From CAZNLL01 sp964573885 (GTDB taxonomy: Bacteria > Desulfobacterota > DSM-4660 > Desulfatiglandales > Desulfatiglandaceae), in NCBI GenBank assembly GCA_964573885.1, contig CAZNLL010000051.1, positions 1 through 23,588 of the forward strand: 23,588 nt of DNA, given 5' to 3'. Within the stretch, counting starts at the first letter, position 1; each line of letters opens with the position of its first letter. The notes under the pieces were generated by a model that worked only from the letters and a program-made list of their open reading frames with translations, was not told the DNA's origin and searched no databases. Below are positions 1 through 7,973 of this stretch, piece by piece. A program made the position numbers and the translations under genes.

Positions 1-426
1 GAAGAATTGACGGGGGGGACTTTCAAAAAGTCTCTTCTTATGCAGGCTGTAGCCTTAGGCGTAGGGGGGGGAATAGCCCTTGGCGTTACGAAAATTGTTT
101 TGGCTATTCCACTGGTTTGGATTCTAGTGCCGCCCTACGTTATTCTTCTTATTGTCACGAAATTCTCGACCGAAGAATTCGTTAACATTGGATGGGATAG
201 CGCGGGTGTGACAACAGGACCTATCACTGTTCCCCTTGTTCTGGCCATGGGCCTCGGAATCGGCACCCAGGTTGGTGTGGTGGAGGGGTTCGGTATTCTG
301 GCCTCCGCATCCGTATGTCCGATTCTTTCGGTCCTCCTGCTGGGGCTTCATATCAACAGGAAAAGAAGGGCTGCCTTGATTGAAGAGTCCACCAACGACA
401 AAGAGGCCGGTAAGGATAGGACATGA
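1..426 (+). CDS. DUF1538-type membrane protein, C-terminal part (5' end outside the window)
   Basis: The reading frame is open from base 1, so the true start is upstream; the first internal start-like codon is TTG at 7. The visible part is strongly hydrophobic, with about four membrane segments (around residues 14-34, 36-53, 72-92 and 95-114 counted from the TTG), and ends in a charged cytoplasmic-looking tail rich in Lys, Arg and Glu. The glycine-rich stretch containing AGVTTGPITVPLVLAMGLG and the following VGVVEGFGILA are what I recognise as the DUF1538 integral membrane family, whose function is not established. Its stop codon overlaps the start of the next gene (ATGA, 423-426), so the two are translationally coupled. 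Since that gene encodes PII-like domains, I infer a transporter or channel under PII-type control, as in AmtB-GlnK or SbtA-SbtB pairs. The family call is fairly firm; the transport role is inference. Confidence 0.75.
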   Translation, partial: EELTGGTFKKSLLMQAVALGVGGGIALGVTKIVLAIPLVWILVPPYVILLIVTKFSTEEFVNIGWDSAGVTTGPITVPLVLAMGLGIGTQVGVVEGFGILASASVCPILSVLLLGLHINRKRRAALIEESTNDKEAGKDRT

Positions 427-1547
427 AAATCAACAAGACCGTCTCTCGCATTACCGCCTATCTGCACAGGAATATCTCAAAGGATGTGCTGAATGCATTA
501 AAAGAGATGAAAGTGCAAGGTCTTCATCTATCTCCAGCACGTTCTCTGGTTGTTGAAGTAAAAAGAGGGATTCTATCGATTCTGCCCGGCCGGGATCTGG
601 CGCAGGATCCGCTTGATATCATCTTTTTTTGGGTTGAACCCGAGATGGAAGACCCTTTGGTCAACCTCGTTATTGAGAAGGGGCAGCTTTATTTCCCCGG
701 GAGAGGTTCCGTTCTGGTTGAGGAAATTGAACTGTTAGAAAGCTATAAACCTTACGGGGTCAATGAAATTCAATCTTTTGAAATCAGTCCACAACCTGTT
801 CACCTTTACTCCTGTACAGGCATTTGCTGCATTATGAAAAGGGGCCAGGGGGACACCGTTGCCAGAATCCCTCTGGACACGGGGACGTGCGTGCCGGCTG
901 TTCACTTTGGAACCGGTACGGGGGTTCGTGACAAAATGGGGCTTTTAAGGATCACCATCCCTCCTGAGAAAGAAATAATCCATGCTTTCCCAACACCTTA
1001 TGAAGCCGATCATATTATGGAGATGATGATTGATGCGGGACGTCTGGATCAACCCGGAAGCGGCTTCATCTATGCTTTTCCAATCAAAAAAGGCCTGATA
1101 AATACCAGAGTCATCCGGGGTGAGCAACGTCATGCAGCAAGTATCGAACAGATTGTCACAGCTCTGGACCATATCAAGGGCAATACCGACTGGCGGCAAA
1201 GGAGGGCCGCTGTTGAGAAAAGGTCGGGACGAAAAAAGAGTTACATCAGGAATCTCGTGGATATGATTTTGCTCTGTGATGGCGGTTCGGGCACGGAACT
1301 CGTGAAAGTGGCCATGTCCATCGGAGCAGGGGGCGCTACCATATCAAATATGCAACATATTCGTCCTCTCGACTCAGAAGAGAGTGATGTCTCGCCTGCA
1401 AGAGAGCTATGCAGCATGGTCATACCGGAAGAAACAAAAGAGGCCGTAACAAAGGCATTGGAGGATGCAAATGCCTTCACGGACCGCTGCCATGGAGAGC
1501 TCTACTCCCGCCTGGCAACCAAAGCATTCACTTATGTGGGGAAGTAA
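423..1547 (+). CDS. Protein with three PII-like (ferredoxin-fold) domains, partner of the DUF1538 protein
   Basis: This is a 374-residue soluble protein starting at an ATG that overlaps the stop of the upstream membrane-protein gene. I see three segments with a PII/GlnB-like pattern: about residues 5-105, 125-235 and 275-374. The middle one is clearest, with a GTGTGVRDKMG segment and the strand-turn GSGFIYAFPIKKGLINTRV, which resembles the end of PII proteins (glycine turn, then hydrophobic strand, then a charged C-terminal strand). The third carries GSGTELVKVAMSIGAGGATIS. Ordinary PII proteins are about 110 residues and trimeric; three concatenated domains suggest a covalent pseudo-trimer. 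No canonical T-loop with the uridylylated Tyr is evident. By analogy it would bind a nucleotide or small metabolite and regulate its membrane partner. The PII resemblance is moderate and the ligand is unknown. Confidence 0.65.
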   Translation: MKINKTVSRITAYLHRNISKDVLNALKEMKVQGLHLSPARSLVVEVKRGILSILPGRDLAQDPLDIIFFWVEPEMEDPLVNLVIEKGQLYFPGRGSVLVEEIELLESYKPYGVNEIQSFEISPQPVHLYSCTGICCIMKRGQGDTVARIPLDTGTCVPAVHFGTGTGVRDKMGLLRITIPPEKEIIHAFPTPYEADHIMEMMIDAGRLDQPGSGFIYAFPIKKGLINTRVIRGEQRHAASIEQIVTALDHIKGNTDWRQRRAAVEKRSGRKKSYIRNLVDMILLCDGGSGTELVKVAMSIGAGGATISNMQHIRPLDSEESDVSPARELCSMVIPEETKEAVTKALEDANAFTDRCHGELYSRLATKAFTYVGK

Positions 1548-1728
1548 GGTTATTTTCCGTGCCTCGCGAATCGCGGATTTCTCCATATCCCTTGCCCCAG
1601 TTATCGGTCATTTGATTCCTGATCTGCTACAGATCAGAGAAACAGCATCAGATATTAATCATTCTCTGCCTCCGCCTTTATTTGCTCAAGCCCATATCTT
1701 TCGAATACCCGGCCGACCATTTCAAAAC

Positions 1729-1757
1729 TTTACATGAATCCTGTCGTGTAATATCCT
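1729..1757 (+). promoter_or_regulatory. Possible sigma-70 promoter of the PBP gene
   Basis: TTTACA at 1729-1734 matches five of six -35 bases. TATCCT at 1752-1757, after a 17-base spacer, matches four of six -10 bases. It lies about 125 bases before the PBP start in an otherwise empty leader. This is a pattern match only. Confidence 0.3.
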
Positions 1758-1806
1758 TTGATAGATAAAGGAGCGTTTCAGAAGGAGGTCATTCGGCTCA
1801 GGGCCA

Positions 1807-1832
1807 CCCTTCAGAGGGAAGGGGCGGTTTTT
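1807..1832 (+). terminator. Weak hairpin with T run in the PBP leader
   Basis: CCCTTC (1807-1812) pairs with GAAGGG (1818-1823) around a five-base loop, followed by GCGG and then TTTTT (1828-1832). The stem is short and four bases separate it from the T run, so it is a weak intrinsic terminator candidate, either for the upstream pair or as a leader attenuator for the PBP gene. Confidence 0.25.
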
Positions 1833-1881
1833 CGTTTCGTGAAAGGCGGCCCCACAGAGGGCCTTAAGGGAGCGTTTTAAG

Positions 1882-4236
1882 GTGAGGACATTACTCAAGT
1901 TCACAATCTGGTTTTTTTCGGTGATCATCTTTATTACGGCCTGTATCTCTGCCTATTTCTGGTATGTGTGGTCCAGTAACCTCCCTTATATAGGATCGCT
2001 GAAGGAATACCGTCCTCCCATTATCACGGAGGTCTACAGCGATACCGGGGAGTTGATCGGCCGGTTCTGGGAGGAAAAGAGGATCGTCGTTTCCCTGGAC
2101 CGACTGCCTCCGCATCTGGTTCACGCCTTTATTGCCGCCGAAGACGCCCGTTTTTATGAGCACGAGGGGCTGGACATCTTCAGCATCTTCAGGGCCTTTC
2201 TCAAGAATCTCAAGGCGGGAAGGATCGAGCAAGGGGGCAGCACCATTACCCAGCAGGTCACCAAATCGTTACTCCTGAAAAATACAGAGAGGACCTACCG
2301 GAGAAAGGCAAGAGAGGCCCTTCTCTCCATTCAGCTTGAAAAGAATTTTTCAAAGGAACAGATCCTTTTTCTTTACCTGAATCAAATCTATCTGGGACAA
2401 GGGGCCTATGGCGTGGAAGCCGCGGCGCGTACCTATTTCAATAAGCCCGCACGGGACCTGTCCCTGGCCGAATCTGCGCTCCTCGCGGGGCTCCCCCAGG
2501 CCCCGGCCCGGTATTCCCCGGTGGACCACTTTGACCTGGCCAAATCCAGGCAGAGGTATGTGCTCCAGAGGATGCACAAGGAGGGGTACATCAATGACCA
2601 AGAACTGAAAAATGCCATTGAGGAATCCCTGGGCATCCAGGCGGACTGGGAAAATCCTTTTCAAAAGGCCCCCTATTTTACGGAACATGTACGGAGGTAT
2701 CTCTTAAAAGAGTACGGCCGGGATCTTCTCTACCGGGGGGGCCTCAAGGTTTACACCACCCTCAGCCTCAGTGCACAGGAGGCTGCCAAGGATGCGGTCA
2801 GGGCGGGCCTTGCAGACCTTGACAAAAGAGAGGGTTTCAGGGGGCCGTTGAGGCATCTCACCCCTGAAGAGGCGGCTTCATTCCGTGAAAAGGCCTCAAA
2901 AGAGCTGGCATCATCCCCTCCGGGAGAGGGTGATGTCCTGCAGGGGCTTGTTCAAGGGGTGGATGATTCCCAAAAGGAGGCCCTGGTCACCGTTGGAGAT
3001 CTGAAGTGCCGGCTCTCTCTCTCCGAGATGGAATGGGCCAGGAAGCCCAATCCGGACATTCCCTATTATGCAACCAAGGTGAGGCGGATTTCCAGGGTCC
3101 TGAAACCGGGAGACGTGGTGCTTGTTCGCCTCTTAAAGCGGCTGGATTCATCCGACTATGGCTGGGAGGTCTCTTTGGAACAGGTCCCGGAGGTCCAAGG
3201 GGCCCTGCTTTGTATGATCCCAGAGACCGGAGAGGTCAAGGCCATGGTAGGGGGCCGCGATTTTGCCTCAAGCCAGTTCAATCGGGCGGTTCAGTCCAGG
3301 CGTCAGCCGGGTTCGGCCTTTAAGCCCCTCATCTATGCCGCTGCATTGGACTGGGGCATGAGTCCGGGCAAAATCCTTATTGACGCCCCCTATATTTCCG
3401 AGGCCAATACCAGTGACGAAGTATGGAAACCCAAGAACTATAAGGAGCGGTTTTTTGGCCCCACCCTGTTTAGAACGGCCCTGGCCAAATCCAGGAATGT
3501 AATTACCGTGAAAATACTGCGGAGAATAGGGGTGGACCATGCAGTGGCATATGCAAACAGGATGGGCATTGAATCGGAGCTGAGTCCTGACCTTTCTCTC
3601 GCCTTAGGCTCATCCGGGGTGTCGTTGCTTGAAATGACCCGGGCCTATGCGGTCTTTGCAAACGGGGGCAGATTGGTAAAACCCATATTCATCAAACAGG
3701 TGGTGGATCGTAACGGCAATATTATTGAGGAGAACCAGCCCGAGGCCCTCGAAGTGATATCCAAAGAGACCGCCTATGTGATGACCGATCTTTTAAAGGC
3801 GGTTATCAAGGAGGGGACGGGTTGGCGGGCCAGGGCCTTAAAGCGGCCGGCCGCCGGAAAGACCGGAACCACCAATGACCTGAGGGATGCATGGTTCATC
3901 GGCTACACGCCCGGTTTTGTGGCGGGGGTGTGGGTGGGCTACGACGACCAGAAGACAATGGGAAAGGGCGAGACCGGCTCCAGGGCGGCGAGTCCCATCT
4001 GGATCGACTTTTTCTCCCGAATCCTGGATGGAAAACCTGTGCGGGAATTCCCTGTCCCGGAGGGGATCGTGTTTGCAAAGATAGACAGCAAAACCGGGCT
4101 GTTGGCCAGCCCCCATTCCGAGGAGAGTGTTTTTCAGGCCTTCAAGGAGGGGACGGAGCCCAAAAGATACTCTCCCGAGCCGCAATCCGCTAAGTCAGGA
4201 CAATTCTTTCAGTTTGACATGGGGGCCACCCATTAG
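1882..4236 (+). CDS. mrcA: Penicillin-binding protein 1A family, bifunctional peptidoglycan glycosyltransferase/transpeptidase
   Basis: A 784-residue class A PBP that polymerises glycan strands from lipid II and cross-links the stem peptides in the periplasm. The order is: N-terminal signal anchor (residues 5-29); GT51 glycosyltransferase domain (about 50-230) with the catalytic Glu87 in EDARFYEHEG and the GGSTITQQ motif at 118-125; an intervening OB-like region (about 320-435); and the transpeptidase domain (about 440-720) with SxxK at Ser478-Lys481 (GSAFK), SRN at 537-539 and KTGT at 660-663. All catalytic motifs are intact and the length is normal for PBP1A. The GTG start is chosen because TAAGGGAG lies nine bases upstream and the membrane anchor follows at once. 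The gene is monocistronic and ends nine bases from the convergent aminotransferase, with no terminator visible between them. The symbol is used in the sense of the PBP1A family. Confidence 0.93.
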   Translation: MRTLLKFTIWFFSVIIFITACISAYFWYVWSSNLPYIGSLKEYRPPIITEVYSDTGELIGRFWEEKRIVVSLDRLPPHLVHAFIAAEDARFYEHEGLDIFSIFRAFLKNLKAGRIEQGGSTITQQVTKSLLLKNTERTYRRKAREALLSIQLEKNFSKEQILFLYLNQIYLGQGAYGVEAAARTYFNKPARDLSLAESALLAGLPQAPARYSPVDHFDLAKSRQRYVLQRMHKEGYINDQELKNAIEESLGIQADWENPFQKAPYFTEHVRRYLLKEYGRDLLYRGGLKVYTTLSLSAQEAAKDAVRAGLADLDKREGFRGPLRHLTPEEAASFREKASKELASSPPGEGDVLQGLVQGVDDSQKEALVTVGDLKCRLSLSEMEWARKPNPDIPYYATKVRRISRVLKPGDVVLVRLLKRLDSSDYGWEVSLEQVPEVQGALLCMIPETGEVKAMVGGRDFASSQFNRAVQSRRQPGSAFKPLIYAAALDWGMSPGKILIDAPYISEANTSDEVWKPKNYKERFFGPTLFRTALAKSRNVITVKILRRIGVDHAVAYANRMGIESELSPDLSLALGSSGVSLLEMTRAYAVFANGGRLVKPIFIKQVVDRNGNIIEENQPEALEVISKETAYVMTDLLKAVIKEGTGWRARALKRPAAGKTGTTNDLRDAWFIGYTPGFVAGVWVGYDDQKTMGKGETGSRAASPIWIDFFSRILDGKPVREFPVPEGIVFAKIDSKTGLLASPHSEESVFQAFKEGTEPKRYSPEPQSAKSGQFFQFDMGATH

Positions 4237-4245
4237 AGGCGCGTT

Positions 4246-5556
4246 TTATCCTTCCAGGTCTTTTATGCCCTTATAGACAATGTCGAAAAGCTCTGGCATA
4301 TCCTCTCGCTCCACGCAGGAAAAGGCCACCCTCAGGTCGGTTTTTCCCAGGGCGATAAGTCCCACCCCGTACTTGTCGAGGAGGTGAACTCTGAGGGGTT
4401 CGGCCTCGACCGTCTTCAGCCGCAAACACATGAAGTACCCTGAATTAAAGGGATAGGGCTCCCAAGCTTCCTGGTATTTGGGGTTGGCGAGCACCCGCTT
4501 CACTTCCTGGGCCCGATCCTTCATGATCTGAAATTTCTCCGCCTTTTCCACGGCGTAGGTCTCGGCCCGCAGAGACTTGAGTAAGATCTCTTGGCTCAGG
4601 TGCGATACATTGGATATGGACCCCCTCACGGCGCCTGCGCTCTTTTTTTCCAAGGCCTCATAAGCCGCCCCGGCGTTTTTTTGAAACTCGGCGCCGTAAG
4701 TGATGAACCCCACCCGCAATCCCCACACGTAGCTCTCCTTGGTGGCCCCGTCCAGCTTAATGCCCAACAGTCGGGGATGACGGTCCGCCAAGAGGGTGAA
4801 AATGGATTCATTGAGCACTGAATCCTCGTAGAAGAGACCAAAATAGGCATCATCTGTTACGGCCAGGACGTTACACCCCCTTTCGGCGAGGTCTGCGAGA
4901 ACCTGAACGATCGCTTCCCCTTCTGCGGGGGTGATGGAGTAACCGGTGGGGTTATTGGGGAAGTTGAGTATGACGATGAGCTTGTTCCTCTTTTGGGCCT
5001 CACCTTCAAGGCAGGTCTTCAGTGCCTCTACGGAGAACCCCCCTTGTTCATCAAAGAGGGAATAGTTGATGATCCGGGCCCCCCTGCGCACAGCAAATAT
5101 CATGTTGTAATTCCCCCACATTTTGTCGGGCAGTATGATCACATCACCGGGGTCCACCCACATGTCTCCCACCACGCTTAGTCCGTGGGTAATGGCATTG
5201 GTCACCACAGGAAGGCTCACTTCCTTGCCATCAAGAGATGGATTTTTTTCATACAGGGCCGTTTTCCAGGCCTGGCGCAAGGGCATGATGCCAAAAGACG
5301 GGGCGTAGGTTAAAGCCTCCCTCGGCCTCAGTTCCTTGAGCAGGTTCATAATGGAAGGCAAATGCATGGTCTTGCCCTTTTCTGTAGCCATGCCTATGGT
5401 CGCGTTGAATTTAAAGGCCTTTTCTTTGGCTTCCGCGCTCTGGGATAGGATTCCTTTTGGGAAAAAGAGGTTTTTGCCCACTTCGGAAAGCATCTCATAG
5501 ACATGCGGATTGGCCTCTTTAATGATCTCGTTAAGTTCTTTGGCGATGGGATTCAT
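4246..5556 (-). CDS. PLP-dependent aminotransferase, class I/II fold
   Basis: A 436-residue fold-type I aminotransferase transferring an amino group between an amino acid and a 2-oxo acid through pyridoxal phosphate. Seen motifs: NFPNNPTGY at 198-206, which binds the substrate carboxylate and the PLP ring region; the DDAYFG segment at 235-240, whose Asp holds the pyridine nitrogen; the Schiff-base Lys273 in DGATKE; and Arg281 in the GLRVGF segment that binds phosphate. The lysine context differs from the common SxSK form, so this is a divergent AspC/AspB-like branch and the substrate cannot be read. The ATG at 5556 is preferred to an in-frame upstream ATG at 5640, because GAGGT lies six bases before it and family similarity begins there. 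The gene is the only one on the minus strand and is divergent from the TetR regulator; no metabolic link to the acyl-CoA genes is evident. Confidence 0.88.
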   Translation of the reverse strand: MNPIAKELNEIIKEANPHVYEMLSEVGKNLFFPKGILSQSAEAKEKAFKFNATIGMATEKGKTMHLPSIMNLLKELRPREALTYAPSFGIMPLRQAWKTALYEKNPSLDGKEVSLPVVTNAITHGLSVVGDMWVDPGDVIILPDKMWGNYNMIFAVRRGARIINYSLFDEQGGFSVEALKTCLEGEAQKRNKLIVILNFPNNPTGYSITPAEGEAIVQVLADLAERGCNVLAVTDDAYFGLFYEDSVLNESIFTLLADRHPRLLGIKLDGATKESYVWGLRVGFITYGAEFQKNAGAAYEALEKKSAGAVRGSISNVSHLSQEILLKSLRAETYAVEKAEKFQIMKDRAQEVKRVLANPKYQEAWEPYPFNSGYFMCLRLKTVEAEPLRVHLLDKYGVGLIALGKTDLRVAFSCVEREDMPELFDIVYKGIKDLEG

Positions 5557-5655
5557 GAGGGGACCTCGCACAGTTTGATATGACTTGCCCGCTGAACGTA
5601 CACGCCAGGCAAGAGGGAGAAAGGAACTCCCGGGAATCAACCAATTAAACGACTC

Positions 5656-5683
5656 ATTAGCCGTTCCTTGATGAATTTGTCAA
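5656..5683 (-). promoter_or_regulatory. Possible sigma-70 promoter of the aminotransferase gene
   Basis: Read on the minus strand, TTGACA (plus 5678-5683) is a perfect -35 box. After a 16-base spacer, GCTAAT (plus 5656-5661) is a partial -10 box. It sits about 100 bases before the aminotransferase start, in the divergent region shared with the TetR gene. Confidence 0.35.
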
Positions 5684-5729
5684 GGGGATTTGCAGTGCCC
5701 GCCAAATAGGTTCAGGCCCCAAAAAGGTC

Positions 5730-5757
5730 TTGACAGGGAAAGGGATTTATATAAAAA
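5730..5757 (+). promoter_or_regulatory. Probable promoter of the TetR gene
   Basis: A perfect TTGACA lies at 5730-5735, followed by an AT-rich run holding TATAAA (5750-5755, spacer 14) and TAAAAA (5752-5757, spacer 16). Neither -10 is ideal, but the box pair sits just before the regulator gene and directly abuts a palindromic operator candidate. Confidence 0.45.
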
Positions 5758-5760
5758 AAA

Positions 5761-5768
5761 GACCGGTC
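5761..5768. promoter_or_regulatory. Putative TetR operator (GACCGGTC palindrome)
   Basis: GACCGGTC is a perfect 8-base palindrome inside the longer AAAGACCGGTCGGTATAT. It lies a few bases downstream of the promoter boxes, where the transcription start would be, and about 30 bases before the TetR coding region. GACCGGTC cores occur in operators of several TetR-family regulators. Autorepression is the simplest reading. I saw no second copy in front of the thiolase gene. Confidence 0.45.
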
Positions 5769-5800
5769 GGTATATTAATCACGCTTGGATGCCAGAGGTC

Positions 5801-6499
5801 ATGAAGAACAAGGGAATTCAGACCCGTCAGAACATATCAAATAAATCACTTCAACTTTTCTCAGTAAAGGGCTATTATAACACATCTATTAACGATATCC
5901 TTGATGCCACTGGTCTGACAAAGGGGGGGCTCTACGGCCATTTCCGCAGCAAAGAGGAGATCTGGTACGCCGTTTACGAGCGGGCCGTTGAAATATGGAG
6001 GCAAATCGTATTTCAAGGGATCCGGGACATTCCTGATCCCCTGGACCGTATAGAAAAGACCGTGGAGAACCACCTGAGGGATTATCTGGGGGCGGATGTC
6101 TTTAAGGGAGGGTGTTTTTTTGTCAACATGCTGGTGGAAATATCCGGGCAATCCGAGACCATGAGCAGGGAGATCCGGCGGGGTTTTGTGAGTTTCTCAA
6201 AACTATTACGCTCCTGGGTGGAAGAGGCCCGGGAGAAGGATCAGTTGAAGGAGGGATTAAAGCCGAGGGAAATCGCAAACTTCCTGGTTATTTGCCTGAA
6301 CGGGGCCGCCACCCTTTACTCGGCAAGCCGGGATCCTGATATCTGGAAACAGACCATCACCCAGTTGAGATTTTACATCCGGGACCTAAGAAAAGGGGGG
6401 TCGCCGGGCCTGTCCGATAAAGGGCCGGTCCTGGCTCCCGGAAACGGCCTGCATTTGGGCCGGCAATCCAGGCAGACAAAGGGGCCCATTGCGCCTTGA
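5801..6499 (+). CDS. TetR-family transcriptional regulator
   Basis: A 232-residue ligand-responsive repressor. The N-terminal TetR DNA-binding domain is clear: helix 1 (IQTRQNISNKSLQLFSVKGY), then the helix-turn-helix TSINDILDATGLTKGGLYGHF at about residues 28-48. The C-terminal ligand domain (about 60-210) has the usual all-helical make-up, with a Cys and aromatic-rich stretch (FKGGCFFVNMLVEIS) typical of regulators sensing hydrophobic or acyl-CoA-type ligands. Start: ATG 5801 has GAGG only two bases upstream and ATG 5789 has no visible ribosome site, so the start is uncertain by four residues. A longer frame reaches 5690 but would run through the promoter and operator, so it is rejected. 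It stands just before the thiolase-dehydrogenase-mutase cluster on the same strand, making that cluster its likely target besides itself; this is inference. Confidence 0.88.
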   Translation: MKNKGIQTRQNISNKSLQLFSVKGYYNTSINDILDATGLTKGGLYGHFRSKEEIWYAVYERAVEIWRQIVFQGIRDIPDPLDRIEKTVENHLRDYLGADVFKGGCFFVNMLVEISGQSETMSREIRRGFVSFSKLLRSWVEEAREKDQLKEGLKPREIANFLVICLNGAATLYSASRDPDIWKQTITQLRFYIRDLRKGGSPGLSDKGPVLAPGNGLHLGRQSRQTKGPIAP

Positions 6500-6501
6500 C
6501 G

Positions 6502-6540
6502 ATTGGTGAAAAACAGTTTATGAGGAAAGCACTTACCAAT
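6502..6540. repeat. Spaced inverted repeat before the thiolase gene
   Basis: ATTGGT (6502-6507) and ACCAAT (6535-6540) form a 6-base inverted repeat with centres 33 bases apart, about three helical turns. It lies in the 138-base gap between the TetR and thiolase genes and could be a regulator site, but such short repeats arise by chance. Confidence 0.15.
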
Positions 6541-6637
6541 GGTCGTCCTTTCTTGGGAGGGGGCTCAAAAGAGGCATTGAAGTTCAGGAAATCCATATGG
6601 GGCTAAACGTCAACCTACCAAATTAAGGAGATGTGCA

Positions 6638-7921
6638 ATGGAAGAAGTGGTGATTATTTCAGGCACTCGGACACCTGTCGGGGCCTTTGGTGGTACCCTG
6701 AAGTCGACGCCTGTGGTGAAGCTTGGAGCGCTGGTGCTGAAGGAGGCCCTTAAGAAGGCAAAAGTACGGCCCGTGACCACGGCTGCCTTGAGCCAGTTTG
6801 ATCCGGACGCCCTGAAGGGGGTAGGGATGGTGGAACTGGAAAAAGAGGCTTATGACTATGAGGATTCCCTCCAACCCGTTCAAGTTGATGAAGTGATTAT
6901 GGGTAATGTGGTTGGTGCCGGGCAGGGTCAGAATGTGGCCAGACAGTCCATGATTGGAGCCGGAATCCCCAAAGAAACGCCCGCCTTAAGCGTCAATAAG
7001 GTCTGCGCTTCCGGCATGAAGGCCGTTGCCCTTGCAGCCCAGGCCATCCGCCACGGTGAAGCCGAGATCATACTGGCAGGAGGCACGGAGAACATGAGCC
7101 TTATCCCTTATGCCTGCCCTGGGGCCCGTTGGGGTGCCCGGATGAACAACACAGAACTTGTGGACCTTATGATTCTGGACGGTCTCTTTGAGATTTTTTA
7201 TGGATATCATATGGGCATCACCGCTGAAAATATTGCCGAAAAGTACGCCATTTCCAGAGAGGAGCAGGATGAACTGGGAGCCCTTAGTCATGAGCGGGCG
7301 AGAAAGGCCATTTCCGAGGGTCTTTTCAAAGAGGAAATCGTGCCGGTGTCCATACCCCAGAGGAAAGGGGATCCCATCCTGTTTGACACGGATGAACGGC
7401 CTATGGATACCAGTGTGGAAAAGATGGCCAAGCTGAGGCCGGCTTTCAAAAAGGACGGAACAGTGACCGCAGGGAATGCCTCGGGCATCAATGACGCGGC
7501 CGCAGCACTTCTGCTCATGTCAGAGACCAAGGCCAAGGATCTGGGCCTGAAGCCCCTGGCGAAGATCAAGGCCTGTACCTCCGCCGCTATCGACCCGGCC
7601 TATATGGGGCTTGGACCCATCCCGGCGGTACGAAAAATTTTGAAATCCACCGGCCTGGCCATCGGTGATTTCGGCGTGATCGAACTCAACGAGGCCTTTG
7701 CCTCGCAGGCTATTGCCTGCATGAGGGAGCTCAACTGCCCGGAGGATAAGACCAATATCCTGGGGAGCGGGATTTCCATCGGCCACCCCATCGGGTGTAC
7801 CGGAGCCCGCATTCTTGTCACCCTTATGGGAGCGATGATGCGGGGAGACCATTCCCTGGGGCTGGCCTCCCTGTGCATTGGGGGCGGCCAGGGCATGGCC
7901 ACCGTCCTTGAGAGAGTATAG
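6638..7921 (+). CDS. Thiolase (acetyl-CoA C-acyltransferase)
   Basis: A 427-residue thiolase that either cleaves 3-oxoacyl-CoA with CoA to acetyl-CoA and a shortened acyl-CoA, or condenses two acetyl-CoA. The catalytic set is complete: nucleophilic Cys123 in NKVCASGMKA, NEAF at 351-354, His383 in GSGISIGHPIGCTGAR and the acid/base Cys413 in CIGGGQG. The protein is about 35 residues longer than the usual 390-395. The excess sits near residues 42-80, between the first helix and the VDEVIMGNV strand, where a charged segment (PDALKGVGMVELEKEAYDYE) has no counterpart in the canonical enzymes I know. AAGGAG lies about nine bases before the ATG. It leads the cluster with acyl-CoA dehydrogenase and B12 mutase genes, which suggests the last step of a short beta-oxidation route to acetyl-CoA. 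Thiolase identity is secure; chain length is not. Confidence 0.93.
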   Translation: MEEVVIISGTRTPVGAFGGTLKSTPVVKLGALVLKEALKKAKVRPVTTAALSQFDPDALKGVGMVELEKEAYDYEDSLQPVQVDEVIMGNVVGAGQGQNVARQSMIGAGIPKETPALSVNKVCASGMKAVALAAQAIRHGEAEIILAGGTENMSLIPYACPGARWGARMNNTELVDLMILDGLFEIFYGYHMGITAENIAEKYAISREEQDELGALSHERARKAISEGLFKEEIVPVSIPQRKGDPILFDTDERPMDTSVEKMAKLRPAFKKDGTVTAGNASGINDAAAALLLMSETKAKDLGLKPLAKIKACTSAAIDPAYMGLGPIPAVRKILKSTGLAIGDFGVIELNEAFASQAIACMRELNCPEDKTNILGSGISIGHPIGCTGARILVTLMGAMMRGDHSLGLASLCIGGGQGMATVLERV

Positions 7922-7973
7922 ACGGGAGAATGTTTCACAAGAAAACCGGAATTCAAGGGGGAGCTGAGCTAAA

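Larger units (their letters stand above)
1548..1881. other. Non-coding stretch between the PII-like gene and the PBP gene
   Basis: This 334-base stretch has no convincing gene. It holds a small inverted repeat (CTGATCT at 1619-1625 and AGATCAG at 1631-1637), a possible sigma-70 promoter (1729-1757), a hairpin with a short T run (1807-1832) and a Shine-Dalgarno TAAGGGAG at 1865-1872, nine bases before the GTG start of the next gene. Short open frames that enter it from the upstream gene have no ribosome site and are composition shadows. Confidence 0.6.

Noticed and set aside
1409..1737. Two plus-strand frames at the end of the PII-like gene and in the following gap
   Set aside because: They start inside the PII-like gene in other frames, have no ribosome site and no family resemblance.
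5690..5800. Longer N-terminus for the TetR regulator beginning at 5690
   Set aside because: It would translate the TTGACA box, the AT-rich -10 and the GACCGGTC palindrome, and the added residues do not resemble TetR proteins.
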